Shown here: positions 55,901 through 63,863 of the stretch, piece after piece | Layout of the letters: the number at the start of each line of letters is the position of its first letter | Position numbering within the stretch: position 1 is the stretch's first letter | Source of the DNA: Nematocida ironsii | Lineage: Eukaryota > Microsporidia | Length of the DNA stretch: 64,000 bases | Assembly (NCBI GenBank): GCA_001642415.1 | Contig: LTDK01000068.1 | Coordinates: 1-64,000 of the forward strand | Reading direction: 5' to 3' | Notes under the pieces: generated by a model | Database searches by the model: none | Seen by the model: only the letters and a program-made list of their open reading frames with translations | Told to the model about the DNA's origin: nothing | Translations under genes and position numbers: made by a program

Positions 55901-56614
55901 TGTGGCTAGCTTATATGATGATCTTTTCTCAAACACAACACTATTCTTTTCCAAGATATCCTGCACCTCTATGTTCTGATCATTAGAAACAGAAACCCTT
56001 CTCATACTGTCTACATATGCACATTCATTAAGCAGGTATTTCTTTGTCTGCATAAGCCGGCTGTTCATAATTCTATTACAGACAGTAATTGTGTCTGCAA
56101 TTGGCTCTAGATTATACGCGTATATACTTAATATTGAGGCAGCCATCACCAATATATACTTTCCGTCAGAAGACCATTCTGCATGCACGATTTCTTTCAA
56201 CGGGCTTTCCTGTACAAGTTTTTTTAGCTCATCGCTATACTCTTCCGTTCTGACCATATTAAAGTGCCTGTCAAGTAGAACTATTTCATTTTCTGTAAGT
56301 ATAATGACACTCCCGCTGGTTTGGTTAAAAAATGTATTTAGAACACGCACATCCATATCCCCAACACACTCCCATTCATACCCGTTCTTTTTTTCTGCCC
56401 AAAATATATGCCCAGATTTTGCAGCTACTTTAAAGACCGCTCCTTTCTCTTCAGTATAAAATGCAACTGGAGTAATCCCTTCTTCAATTCTTCCTGTCAT
56501 CTCTACAGATGTTTCTTCGTTATATACAATTCCATTGCTTAGCACAAAACCATTTGAAATCAGTGGGTCTTTATATCTGTCTGTTTTTGCATGGTGCAGT
56601 ACAATATTCTCCAT
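52919..56614 (-). CDS. ELP1: Elongator complex subunit 1 (Elp1/IKI3)
   Basis: 1231 residues from ATG 56614 (MENIVLHHAKTD); the longer frame opens at a TTG. The best signature is IDIDGARLIMYNLYKCPIPPPM at about residues 381-397, split here by one residue of doubt; it matches Elp1's VDG...PPPM. WD-like strands fill the N-terminal half. Helical repeats follow (GLAKKHGLSISKY, SLEREGDHKEALNCYLRAGN, GDYEEAL-like). Near the end comes a basic stretch (AKKKKRSSKLRN) that in yeast binds tRNA, then EEEYVQYVLSELILKTV. Known role: scaffold of Elongator, which modifies wobble uridines of tRNA. Confidence 0.9.
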   Translation of the reverse strand: MENIVLHHAKTDRYKDPLISNGFVLSNGIVYNEETSVEMTGRIEEGITPVAFYTEEKGAVFKVAAKSGHIFWAEKKNGYEWECVGDMDVRVLNTFFNQTSGSVIILTENEIVLLDRHFNMVRTEEYSDELKKLVQESPLKEIVHAEWSSDGKYILVMAASILSIYAYNLEPIADTITVCNRIMNSRLMQTKKYLLNECAYVDSMRRVSVSNDQNIEVQDILEKNSVVFEKRSSYKLATWHNRFSLIYAVTDNNSIHILERNGLKYKELFHLRECDRKEENIESNDIVCIRTKEDYMYIVNREGHELYLKVYYIKNNCLYLKVNQNIASVYTTDRNISVLSSAIKDMLIMSSHQIKLVLTEHIVTIKQSVCVNRTGRGVIDIDGARLIMYNLYKCPIPPPMYSREIKLEGVPDNLHALYNGEITYQVNGKIYSRVVGEDEANTVTEIENQATQADRTEKTIPMEERVKELNIQCSTKKSEYTTEIPSILNGHEIDLCGYKVVLTLNSERQSLHIQSDSSISQIIENVSSILPVITDQQYILISVKAQAWTEIYKLSLALSSNNTLELVQARVARTGKDSRIVFASEISIIMVDVYGMLETFYLGFMLENKIDKLVSSEELPKAVGLAKKHGLSISKYLNAISASITSNRIEAQTLFEIVKLLFNEDRERAKPILDQIEKYSIAQIDSILCLNAHSSETDQPNYVNDTKTINTIYSWCNIAVEIYLFFCKPELIVILAEKFTYKEIISPKSFFSIEQYAIPERIIKKCIGVISPSVLLQSALNVYAYTLCYIIMHATDTPHDETNDILLVGQSDRINPFCASEEIERRLKIAKVAKDKKKQTLYMIKQYILRKESANKECSFSITDLKLSIEKECIRDFYLYLLDINELCRGECAEEEMSSEIFINTTQSLLHISGDSLEREGDHKEALNCYLRAGNAAKDKVCSLRMKLGLWREFFSDKTNQTPSNIQRMEDILLSQKNILSAAELNLELGLVPKGLKYLVEIEEYKRVNEYISKDSYVQTADVLENILQKVRAYSESIQNTLEQYTQNKERLMSVRERKDKEREEIINGMYADDDCETVYTRSFITNTFLSSNAGNAKKKKRSSKLRNTVGGRYEEEYVQYVLSELILKTVHQLSHIQSIICISHSFRKKCTDNDTPALKNIKQLLNTLTDEISGYNKHLQRFYETVQITKEADFISQNTEDDVLYDPDRPIIEEPSTSDILAYITAIKQN

Positions 56615-57107
56615 AAAATTTTTCTCTCCAGTAACAGTCTTATAACAGCACGCCAAGAATCTCTTAATTGTCAAGTAATAAAATATAAAATTTAATACAC
56701 TGCCAAATAAATTACTCTCTTATAGGGATATCACCTAATTTATGTAGTATTTTATAATTTTGGGTTATTTCTTGTTATATACTTAAATAAATCCATTCAA
56801 TAACAAGAAATTTAAATATCAAAAATGCAGTCGGCTACAGATACTTTAGTATACAGCCCAAATCAACTCTAAAATTATAAAATAGGATAAATAAAGTGTA
56901 TACTGCGAAATTTACTGATAAATTATTTAAAGTGGTTTCTGATTATTTTCATTTTTAGTGCACTATAACTCGGTATAATATTCCAAAAATAAAATATGTA
57001 ATTTTAAGCTATTTCGGAGTATTCATAGTATTATACTGTTTTAACATGGATATAGTATGTCTATTGTCTTTATATTTAGTGTTATTATATAACTGAAGAT
57101 TTCGAAA
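56615..57107. other. AT-rich gap with motif variants
   Basis: No gene. TTTTGGGTTAT at 56758-56768 (one change), ATAACTCGGTA near 56966 and ATTTCGGAGT at 57011-57020 are relatives of the dispersed motif. Confidence 0.55.
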
Positions 57108-57908
57108 TTATCCTCTTCTTCTACCTGTGTACTTTGATGTTCTAGGAACAGACAGGCCCTTGCTCTCTCTTTTATTTTTCTTTCTGATGATCCAATCTCG
57201 GTAGGACAGGTCTTTGTTTGCCACTGGCTTTTTAAATGTAGAGGCTTTCTTTTTTTCTTTTATGTGCACAGAACTTCCTTTTGCTCCTGCCATTTCAAGA
57301 ATGAGATAGGTTTTTCTTTTCTTTTTGCTGTCTTGGTTCTCAACAAGTGTTCCCCCTGCAAATCCGTACTTTGAAGCACACTTAATAATAGACTCCATCT
57401 GCTTCTCTGACTCTGGATAGTACTGCAGAACAGCCATTCCTTTTGTTTTTAATACATCATAAAGTGTATAGAAAAATGCATTTAAGAGTTTTTTAGAGTC
57501 TTTCTGCACAGCAAGCCACTGAAGAACACTTACACTAATGGCATAATCAAATGATGCACTTTTAAAGGGAAGCCCCTCTCCAATATCAACAGCTGCAAAG
57601 TCGCAATAGTCAGACGCTGGCTGTTCTGCGTACATAATCCCTTCTACCCTTTGCTTAGCTAGCACCAACATATCGGTACTTATATCAATACCAACAGTGT
57701 AATTGTTATTATCAAGAATATTCTCCGTGCTTATACCGCTTCCACAGCCTATATCCAGAATAAGAGAATCTGTTGGATTTCCTAATATCTCTAAACACTT
57801 CTGGGTTAGTTTGCTTTGTATATTATTCAAACTGGTACTGCTGTTGTACTTTTCTGCTACATCATCAGTATAGTATATTTTATTTCCATAGCTCTCTGGT
57901 CTTACCAT
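57108..57908 (-). CDS. BUD23: 18S rRNA guanine-N7 methyltransferase Bud23
   Basis: 266 residues, as expected. RPESYGNKIYYTDDVAEKY opens the protein in place of the family's RPE-x-x-APPE-x-FY. The SAM site reads LDIGCGSG (51-58), with D-IGEGLPF and FDYAISVSVLQWL further on. The C-terminal RNA-binding tail KKNKRESKGLSVPRTSKYTGRR matches the ...G-x-x-VP-x-x-SKYTGRKR end. Known role: methylates 18S rRNA (human G1639) with Trm112 and aids 40S export. A small hairpin AGCC-CCAAC-GGCT lies 27-39 bp upstream. Confidence 0.95.
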   Translation of the reverse strand: MVRPESYGNKIYYTDDVAEKYNSSTSLNNIQSKLTQKCLEILGNPTDSLILDIGCGSGISTENILDNNNYTVGIDISTDMLVLAKQRVEGIMYAEQPASDYCDFAAVDIGEGLPFKSASFDYAISVSVLQWLAVQKDSKKLLNAFFYTLYDVLKTKGMAVLQYYPESEKQMESIIKCASKYGFAGGTLVENQDSKKKRKTYLILEMAGAKGSSVHIKEKKKASTFKKPVANKDLSYRDWIIRKKNKRESKGLSVPRTSKYTGRRRG

Positions 57909-58990
57909 ATGAATTAAAATAATAAAAAATTTACAGCCCCAACGGCTAAATATAAAGAATGCAATAAGTACTTTATTTCCTTTTTACAGTAATATAATGC
58001 ATATGCAAACAAGAACAAGTTTTTGTTTGTGTTATATTTCTGTTAAATATCTAATTATTATGTTAAGTACCCCTATAAATAAATCATGAAAAGTTAGAAA
58101 AAGTTCGAAAATAATAAATTATTTTATCATTGGAAAACTTACTAATTTATAACTGTAAGCAAGTAAAACACTAAAAACATGTCTAAATTATTACTCTAAG
58201 ATTCTTCTATAACAAACTAGCACTGCATATATATTATATAAATAGAAGAATTTTAGGATAATTTGTGGATTTTTGTGGATATATCCCAAATATATTCTAG
58301 TAAATATCTTAGTTTAAACTGTTTTAGGCCTGCTTTTTATTGAATGTATATCTTTATTTCGTGTAATTGTACTTATTATTACAGATAAAGCCAATTTTTA
58401 GTTATTTCTAGCTATTTGCAAATAAAAAATCTCATTGTTTCTTCTGTAATATGTTTATTATGAAAACTTAAAGCAATAAAATAAGAATAAAAGTATTTAA
58501 TAATCAATACACAGTAAAAAATATAATCTATGCTTTATAGCTATAAAATGCTCTAAAGTACTCACCAGTAGATTATAGAGCAAGTGATAGGAGTAAATGA
58601 GTATTTCAAGTGTTTATGTATAAATATTTGATTGGAGTAAGAGAAATAGTGCTTATTCCTTTTATTATTATGAGTTTTCGGGTTATTTGTGGAGAGAATA
58701 TGAGCTACTATGCAAAAATACAGATAAGTATGTGGCATAGATTCATAAGCTTTGTGTTATTAGTAGTTACACATTTATTTTACAATAGTCCAATAAATAG
58801 AAGGCAGGAAATATTTCCCGAAATTAAAAATATGAATATAAAAGGCCTTTTATCGTGTGCTGTAACTTGATGTGTTTAGTTTCCATTCATGCCCGGCAGG
58901 GAACATATGTACAACTGCCATCCCTGCTTAAAAACTTCTGAAGAAATGATAATACTCGAAGAGTCTTCAGAATACAAAATAAATGGATAT
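57909..58990. other. Longest gene-free stretch, motif and direct repeat
   Basis: About 1080 bases. AGCC-CCAAC-GGCT hairpin at 57935-57947; tandem TTTGTGGAT at about 58262-58280; exact motif at 58676-58686 (reverse). A frame at 58610-58870 opens with GTG and contains the motif, so I do not call it. Past the Cdc25 stop, 58876-58990 keeps an open frame in another register, with unclear meaning. Confidence 0.5.
58676..58686 (-). repeat. Dispersed motif, reverse orientation
   Basis: TTTCGGGTTAT, exact, deep inside the gap. Confidence 0.7.
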
Positions 58991-59938
58991 TCACATGGGA
59001 ATATAGCTGCACGGCACACAGTGTTCAGAATAGGATCTGTAAAAATCACGATATCCTCCATTCATTACGTATACATTAGGGAACCGTAAGTATGGATACG
59101 TGCTTGTAAGTCTGTCCTCGTTTCTTAAAGAGATGGCCAGCCTTGGTGCTCGGACAGAAGAGTACTCACAGTACAGGATAATGATTAAAGAGGAGTTTTG
59201 CTTGCTTTCCACCATGTCATTAAAGAAGTTTGCCATTTCCTTTTGTGTTATTATGTTAAGTGCTGTTTTTATGTGCCCACCCAAATATTCGTACTCAAAT
59301 CGGCAGTCAATAATGACCACTCCTGGGGCATGAATCATTGAAGCCACAGTTTCTGTAGAAACCCTAAGAATGCTGTCTGATGGCCCTGTACCCATTGCAG
59401 GCAGGGCATACGTATATGCATTTATTTCAGAATCCGCGTGTGGAGAAGAGTTTGCGCCAGTATGGGTTTCAGACTTATTAATTAGTGTGCGTCTGCTCCA
59501 GTGCTGGTTGTTCTGGTCTGTTTTGCTTCGATGTAACCGAACCAGTTTCTTTGCTGCTCTCGATGTGTTTGTGTCCACCTCCTGAAAAATCAAAGATCTT
59601 CGTTTTTTATCAGAAAATGAAGATTTACATGGTGGCTGTATAAGTGAGTGTGAAGGCCTCTCTTTTGTCCTCCCTTTTTTCTGCGAGGTTCCAAACTTGA
59701 GAGAGCCCTTCTTAGCCACTGCAGGCACAATGCAAACTTCAGTATTAAATATTTCTTCAAAGGATGCAGGCACTTCCTCAGAGGTATTTTTCAATTCACA
59801 CGCAAAAATGTCTTCATAATCCCCAGAAGAACTCAAGTCTTTCGGTGACAGACACCTACCTTGCACAAATGTCTTTCCAATTTCTTCTATTTCTCTGTCA
59901 TCTAATATAATATCTAACTCAGATTCTAAAGTACTCAT
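58991..59938 (-). CDS. CDC25: Cdc25-type M-phase inducer phosphatase
   Basis: 315 residues from ATG 59938 (MSTLESELD); the frame extends upstream but only adds hydrophobic AT-biased residues. N-terminal part is disordered with many Ser/Thr and basic patches (regulatory). The rhodanese-like catalytic domain is at about 195-315: VVIIDCRFEYEYLGGHI, active site C257-x5-R263 in CEYSSVRAPR, DR...YP-x-L-x-x-P-x-VYVM-x-GGY, and the closing YIPM. Known role: removes inhibitory phosphates from Cdk1 to start mitosis. The usual His before Cys (HCEFSS) is Tyr here (LYCEYSS). Confidence 0.93.
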   Translation of the reverse strand: MSTLESELDIILDDREIEEIGKTFVQGRCLSPKDLSSSGDYEDIFACELKNTSEEVPASFEEIFNTEVCIVPAVAKKGSLKFGTSQKKGRTKERPSHSLIQPPCKSSFSDKKRRSLIFQEVDTNTSRAAKKLVRLHRSKTDQNNQHWSRRTLINKSETHTGANSSPHADSEINAYTYALPAMGTGPSDSILRVSTETVASMIHAPGVVIIDCRFEYEYLGGHIKTALNIITQKEMANFFNDMVESKQNSSLIIILYCEYSSVRAPRLAISLRNEDRLTSTYPYLRFPNVYVMNGGYRDFYRSYSEHCVPCSYIPM

Positions 59939-60063
59939 GAAGGGCAGTACAAAATAAAAATATATATAGGCAAACAAGAAAGAATATTCAATCAGGCCCA
60001 CTTTAAAACATATACAAAACAATCTTGCTATTTTTGAATATATTGCGGTTTGTTTACTCCTGA

Positions 60064-60339
60064 ATGTTTGAAAGGTTTACAATTAGGACAAAACCATACG
60101 AAACAAGTCAGTTCCAAAGCGACAAACACTTCTCTGTAATGAAAATGCTTTCCTTAGACCCAATAGGGGCACTTGCAGCAGATGAATTTACTGCATGGAT
60201 AATCCTCACTCTCCTTCTCTGCTTTATATTCTATCTATACTCCATTCTTAAGAAAGCTGCAAAGAAGAGGATATTCGGCCCGAAAAGGACTGGAATTGCA
60301 AAAGAGGATGTGTCTAATAATATAGATGATACGGAATAA
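60064..60339 (+). CDS. Single-pass membrane protein, 91 aa
   Basis: A polar N-terminal half, then one hydrophobic span at about 43-62 (FTAWIILTLLLCFIFYLYSI), followed at once by a basic patch (KKAAKKR) and an acidic tail. Size and layout recall small ER translocon or tail proteins such as Sec61-beta or RAMP4, but the C-terminal tail is too long for them and no motif supports the link. ATG 60064 follows TTTACTCCTGA. Divergent from Cdc25 with 125 bp between. Confidence 0.6.
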   Translation: MFERFTIRTKPYETSQFQSDKHFSVMKMLSLDPIGALAADEFTAWIILTLLLCFIFYLYSILKKAAKKRIFGPKRTGIAKEDVSNNIDDTE

Positions 60340-60452
60340 ATAGAGGATTTCCAGTTATATTAATAGAACTTACATAATAAACCATAGAAATTCGGCCTAA
60401 ACTGCTTAATATTCCAAAACATCTCATATTATAATATTTATTATCACAACAG

Positions 60453-60529
60453 CAGATTCCCCCAAAATAGATTAATCCACTATAAATGTGGTATAAGTGA
60501 CTATTCCTGGCTATTTGGGGGCTCTGCTC
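60453..60529 (+). other. Long two-level stem-loop upstream of uS14
   Basis: AGCAGA (60453-60458) pairs with TCTGCT (60524-60529). Next, CCCCCAAAATAG (60460-60471) pairs with CTATTTGGGGG (60512-60522) with one bulged A. An inner CCAC-TATAAAT-GTGG hairpin sits in the loop. Some 17 bp of stem in an AT-rich gap is unlikely by chance. It could be an RNA gene, the leader of the ribosomal protein gene at 60613 (autoregulation) or a terminator of the upstream gene. Confidence 0.55.
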
Positions 60530-60566
60530 CTTTATAGAGTAATTGGCATTTTCTGCTCTTTTATAG
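60524..60566 (+). repeat. Direct repeat TCTGCTCYTTTATAG
   Basis: Two 15-bp copies, 60524-60538 and 60552-60566, differing at one base, 28 bp apart and 47 bp before the uS14 ATG. The first copy overlaps the closing arm of the stem-loop, so protein binding and folding could compete. Confidence 0.55.
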
Positions 60567-60612
60567 CCAGCATGGAATTATTTTCATTTTCGTTTTATTT
60601 TTTAGTCCCTGC

Positions 60613-60807
60613 ATGTCCAACCAAGTTATAGATGATATACAGACACTGAGAGTATTAGAGAAAAGTGAAATTCCAATGGGAAAGGGAAGCAGACAGTGCA
60701 GATCCTGCATGGGAAGAAGAGGACTGATTAGACAGTACGAATTAATGATGTGCAGAAGATGCTTTAGAGAATACGCAACTGACATTGGTTTCGAGAAGCT
60801 GAACTAA
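60613..60807 (+). CDS. RPS29: 40S ribosomal protein uS14 (S29)
   Basis: 64 residues. The zinc ribbon C29-x2-C32...C47-x2-C50 with [37 protein letters not shown] is unmistakable. Known position: head of the small subunit. The N-terminal 20 residues differ from yeast S29 (VWFSHPRKYG) and read [17 protein letters not shown]; the alternative ATG at 60676 (MGKGSRQ) would drop them. I keep 60613 because the leader there has a normal A/T tract. Confidence 0.93.
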   Translation: MSNQVIDDIQTLRVLEKSEIPMGKGSRQCRSCMGRRGLIRQYELMMCRRCFREYATDIGFEKLN

Positions 60808-61642
60808 ATAAGAATAAATCCAAAATAAATTTATCCGTTAATCATGCACTGTAAGACAGAACTTATAATAACTGGAAATGTCTTTTAATAAATGGAATAA
60901 TCTGAAATTATTATTATTATAATTATGAATGTTTTGGAATATTTCTTACTATACGATGAGTCTATTTATACAAAAATAAATATTTTATTTTGGGGTATAT
61001 AATAAATTCAAATTCTATTTCTGCGTGTTTAAGGGTCTTTCTATATTATAATAATAATAAGATTTGTATAATTTATTAGACTAAATATATAATTTGAGTT
61101 AATAAAAATAGTATTAAGATATAAATATGTGTAATTCAGTACAAAGACTGCATTAGAATAAGAAGGAAATAGTCTGAAGTTTGTTTTAGGTCATTCAATG
61201 CATTAAAATATTACAGTGGATAATTTAAGGGAGTTTCTGGGTGTTTAGTAGGTTATTTCTAATCATATGTACACATCTTGATATTTATTACTTTGAGCTA
61301 GTTATTTAGACATTTTTATGTAAGAATAGACTAGGTAATTATACATACACATGATTAGTGCATATACATCATGTACTTACTAAATATTTATGGCATTTTC
61401 ATGTGTGGCGTGCTCAGATATTTCCTTGTATATTACAATAACTTAAAGTAACCCTAAATTAAATATACATGTACTAATAAGTAAACATAAGCTGAGAATA
61501 AAATTGCAGGACAAATACATCTAGAAATTAAAATATCAATATCAATAGAAAGGAAGCATATGCATTCACTGAATTTCTGGAATACTTTATATGGTAGCCC
61601 ATCGCAGCCTTTTATTTCTGGATATAATACAAAATATTCCTT
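60808..61642. other. Long AT-rich gap, no gene seen
   Basis: About 830 bases between converging genes. TTTTGGGGTATAT near 60988 is a weak motif relative. Nothing else supported. Confidence 0.55.
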
Positions 61643-62632
61643 TTATTTTTTTGTGGATTTACTCCTCGCCTCTTTTGCTGCAGCTCTGACTGGCTTCGTT
61701 TTTTGTGCTGTCTCCTCTACAACTGGCCTTTCGGCTGATTTTTCAACTGGCTTTTTCACTGAAGATTTTGTAACTGATTTTTCTGAGGATTTTTTTGGCT
61801 TATCTGCAGACTTTTTCTCTGATGATTTTTTTGGCTTATCTTCAGTAATAGAAGCTTCTTTTTTGGATGTTTTTGCCTTTTTATCCTTTGGCTTTTGTGC
61901 CTCTTTAGAACTTATAGACTTTGCAGGCAGTTCATCGTTTTTCTCAGATAGACGTAATGATGCCTTCCTTCTTGGCCTCTTTGTTCTCTCGGATTCCTCT
62001 GATTCTGTGCTTCTGTCATCCTCAATTACCCCGGGTAAGAGTGGAGTTTTCTTTGTTCGAATGGCTTCAATTACTGACCATATTATAATTATGGCTGACA
62101 CAGAGTGTGGATAGTATATACACAGCTTACTGTCATATTTCTTTATTAAAAAGTATACCAGAACTGAAATATCTTTTACTATACATTGTTTAATTCCTGG
62201 CCGCGTTCTTCCATCTATATACATCACTAGAAGTATGCCCAGGCTAAATATTTCCACTCCAAATACGTGTGATAGGTACTGGGCTGCTGCCATGTCCACA
62301 GTGATAAATATGTCTAACACACAGAAAATAGAGCAAAGTAGCAAAGAAAGCCTATTTTTCCTTGTTTGCAGTGCTAATTGCATGCAGACTGTAAAAAAGA
62401 ATGATAGCATGACTGTAATTGCTGTATTTTTCAGTGGAACAGACTGGATAGTCAGTAGTATATATACATAAAGCAGGGATATGCCCACCTCGTGGATGCC
62501 TTTAAATCCCCTTCCATTTAAAAAGCAGCAAGTTATCCCCGCCCTTGGTATTAGTTTTATCTCATCCAGCTCTTTGATTATTCTTGTATACTTTTCTATG
62601 CTCTCTGATATACTCACCGCCCAAACAAACAT
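61643..62632 (-). CDS. Multi-pass membrane protein with Lys/Ser/Pro-rich tail
   Basis: 329 residues. Hydrophobic segments at about 50-66, 70-90, 95-112, 120-140 and 180-195 are followed by a cytosolic tail from about 205 that is rich in Lys, Ser, Glu and Pro, with repeated KPKKSSEK units. The N-terminus (SIEKYTRIIKELDEIKLIPRAG) is not a cleavable signal. The ATG is at 62632. No transporter signature is visible; TRIC channels and REEP-type proteins were considered but do not fit. The tail resembles the histone-H1-like disordered tails of inner-nuclear-membrane proteins, a guess only. Confidence 0.65.
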   Translation of the reverse strand: MFVWAVSISESIEKYTRIIKELDEIKLIPRAGITCCFLNGRGFKGIHEVGISLLYVYILLTIQSVPLKNTAITVMLSFFFTVCMQLALQTRKNRLSLLLCSIFCVLDIFITVDMAAAQYLSHVFGVEIFSLGILLVMYIDGRTRPGIKQCIVKDISVLVYFLIKKYDSKLCIYYPHSVSAIIIIWSVIEAIRTKKTPLLPGVIEDDRSTESEESERTKRPRRKASLRLSEKNDELPAKSISSKEAQKPKDKKAKTSKKEASITEDKPKKSSEKKSADKPKKSSEKSVTKSSVKKPVEKSAERPVVEETAQKTKPVRAAAKEARSKSTKK

Positions 62633-63255
62633 ATAGCAAATAAACCAAATATTATTTATTAGGTATTATGTATAAAATGCAGAAATAAGACACTGCAATA
62701 TAGGACAGATAATAGAAATATACCACTATACTGTGTCCCAATGGGCAGTGCAGTGTATATAAATATAAGATATTCTGCATATGCTGTAATATATTATGAA
62801 ATACAAACAATAATATATAGAAAGGCTTATTCTACATATCTATAATACAATACTGTATAAATAATCCTTTATAACCCGGAATTATTATTGTAATTTCAAT
62901 ATGTATGCATAAATCTAAGTGCCTTTTATCATATGCAAAGAACTTCTTATGGCAGTACTTTAGTTAATTTAATTTCAATTTTAAGTTAATGCATGTATTT
63001 GTAATTTTAGTATATTTATACGCGGCAATAGATGAAATTATTTTTATTTTACATGCCATACATTATATTCTGAAATACTTCGAATCGTGTGTTATATATT
63101 CTATTCTCTATGTGCTTTTGGTATGGACTATTATATGAGTATTAACAGTATATTAATTTTGGGTTATATTAAGATTATTTATGTGCAATTCCTGTTTTGT
63201 GTATATTATTATAAATAAGATATGAAATGGTGACTGAATATTAAGGATAGTTTAT
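62633..63255. other. AT-rich gap with motif variants
   Basis: No gene in about 620 bases. ATAACCCGGAA at 62871-62881 and TTTTGGGTTAT at 63157-63167 are near-exact motif copies. Confidence 0.55.
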
Positions 63256-63846
63256 TTATCTGCTGGACTTAGCAACTCTTTCAACTTCATCTCTCTTCTT
63301 AACTGCGTATGCATTTGGGTTTCCTCTTGATGCAGCAATAAGTTCATCTGCAATTGTCTCTGGAAGTGTTTTTGTGTTCTTAAATGCAGCCTTTCTCATT
63401 CCTGTGGTAAGGAATTCTATGGCAAGATTTAATCTTCTAAGTGGGGATACATCTACAGATGATCTCTTTGCGGATCCACCTTTTCCTACTCTGGCAGTTG
63501 ATTCTCTTGGCCCAGAGTTAATGCATGCGTCAACAAGAATTTGCATTGGGTTCTTTTTAGTAAGTCTTTCAATGATTATGAATGCATCTCTTACTGCCTT
63601 AAGAACTAGCAGTGCCTTGCTTGTGTTTCTTCCATGTCTCATAAGACCGTGTGCTAGTCTCATGGTCAGTGGCATGTTTGCCTTTGCAAACTGTTTCTTA
63701 CAGTAGCTTACTCCAGTGTGAGGGACAGATACTCTTGTGTGTACGTTAATGTACGGCTTTAATGACACATCGTTGATTTCAATATCATCGTAACTGTATC
63801 TTCCAAATAATTTAATTGTGTTTTCTTTAGACTCCACTTGATTCAT
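63256..63846 (-). CDS. RPS5: 40S ribosomal protein uS7 (S5)
   Basis: 196 residues from ATG 63846 (MNQVESKENTIKLFGRYSYDD); the longer frame adds a hydrophobic start and is rejected. YINVHTRVSVPHTGVSYCKKQFAKANMPL is S5's entry. RLAHGLMRHGRNTSKALLVLKAV, NPMQILVDACINSGPRE and PLRRLNLAIEFLTTGMRKAAF match uS7 throughout. Known position: 40S head near the mRNA exit. Divergent from the partial gene at 63864 with 17 bp between ATGs. Confidence 0.96.
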   Translation of the reverse strand: MNQVESKENTIKLFGRYSYDDIEINDVSLKPYINVHTRVSVPHTGVSYCKKQFAKANMPLTMRLAHGLMRHGRNTSKALLVLKAVRDAFIIIERLTKKNPMQILVDACINSGPRESTARVGKGGSAKRSSVDVSPLRRLNLAIEFLTTGMRKAAFKNTKTLPETIADELIAASRGNPNAYAVKKRDEVERVAKSSR

Positions 63847-63863
63847 CCAGGGTGAATAAAAAA
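63847..63863. promoter_or_regulatory. Shared divergent spacer, 17 bp
   Basis: 17 bases separate the uS7 ATG (minus) and the ATG of the partial plus-strand gene. The A-rich run before 63864 is typical of starts in this window. Confidence 0.45.

Noticed and set aside
58610..58870. 86-codon plus-strand frame with hydrophobic content
   Set aside because: Opens with GTG, lies in the longest AT-rich gap and contains the exact dispersed intergenic motif; composition explains the hydrophobicity.
58876..59061. Open frame continuing past the Cdc25 stop in another register
   Set aside because: Cdc25 already ends with its family's YIPM; the extension starts inside it and has no domain. A frameshift is possible but not needed.
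61560..62114. Plus-strand frame rich in Phe, Ser, Asp
   Set aside because: Mirror of the Lys/Ser/Pro-rich tail of the minus-strand membrane protein.
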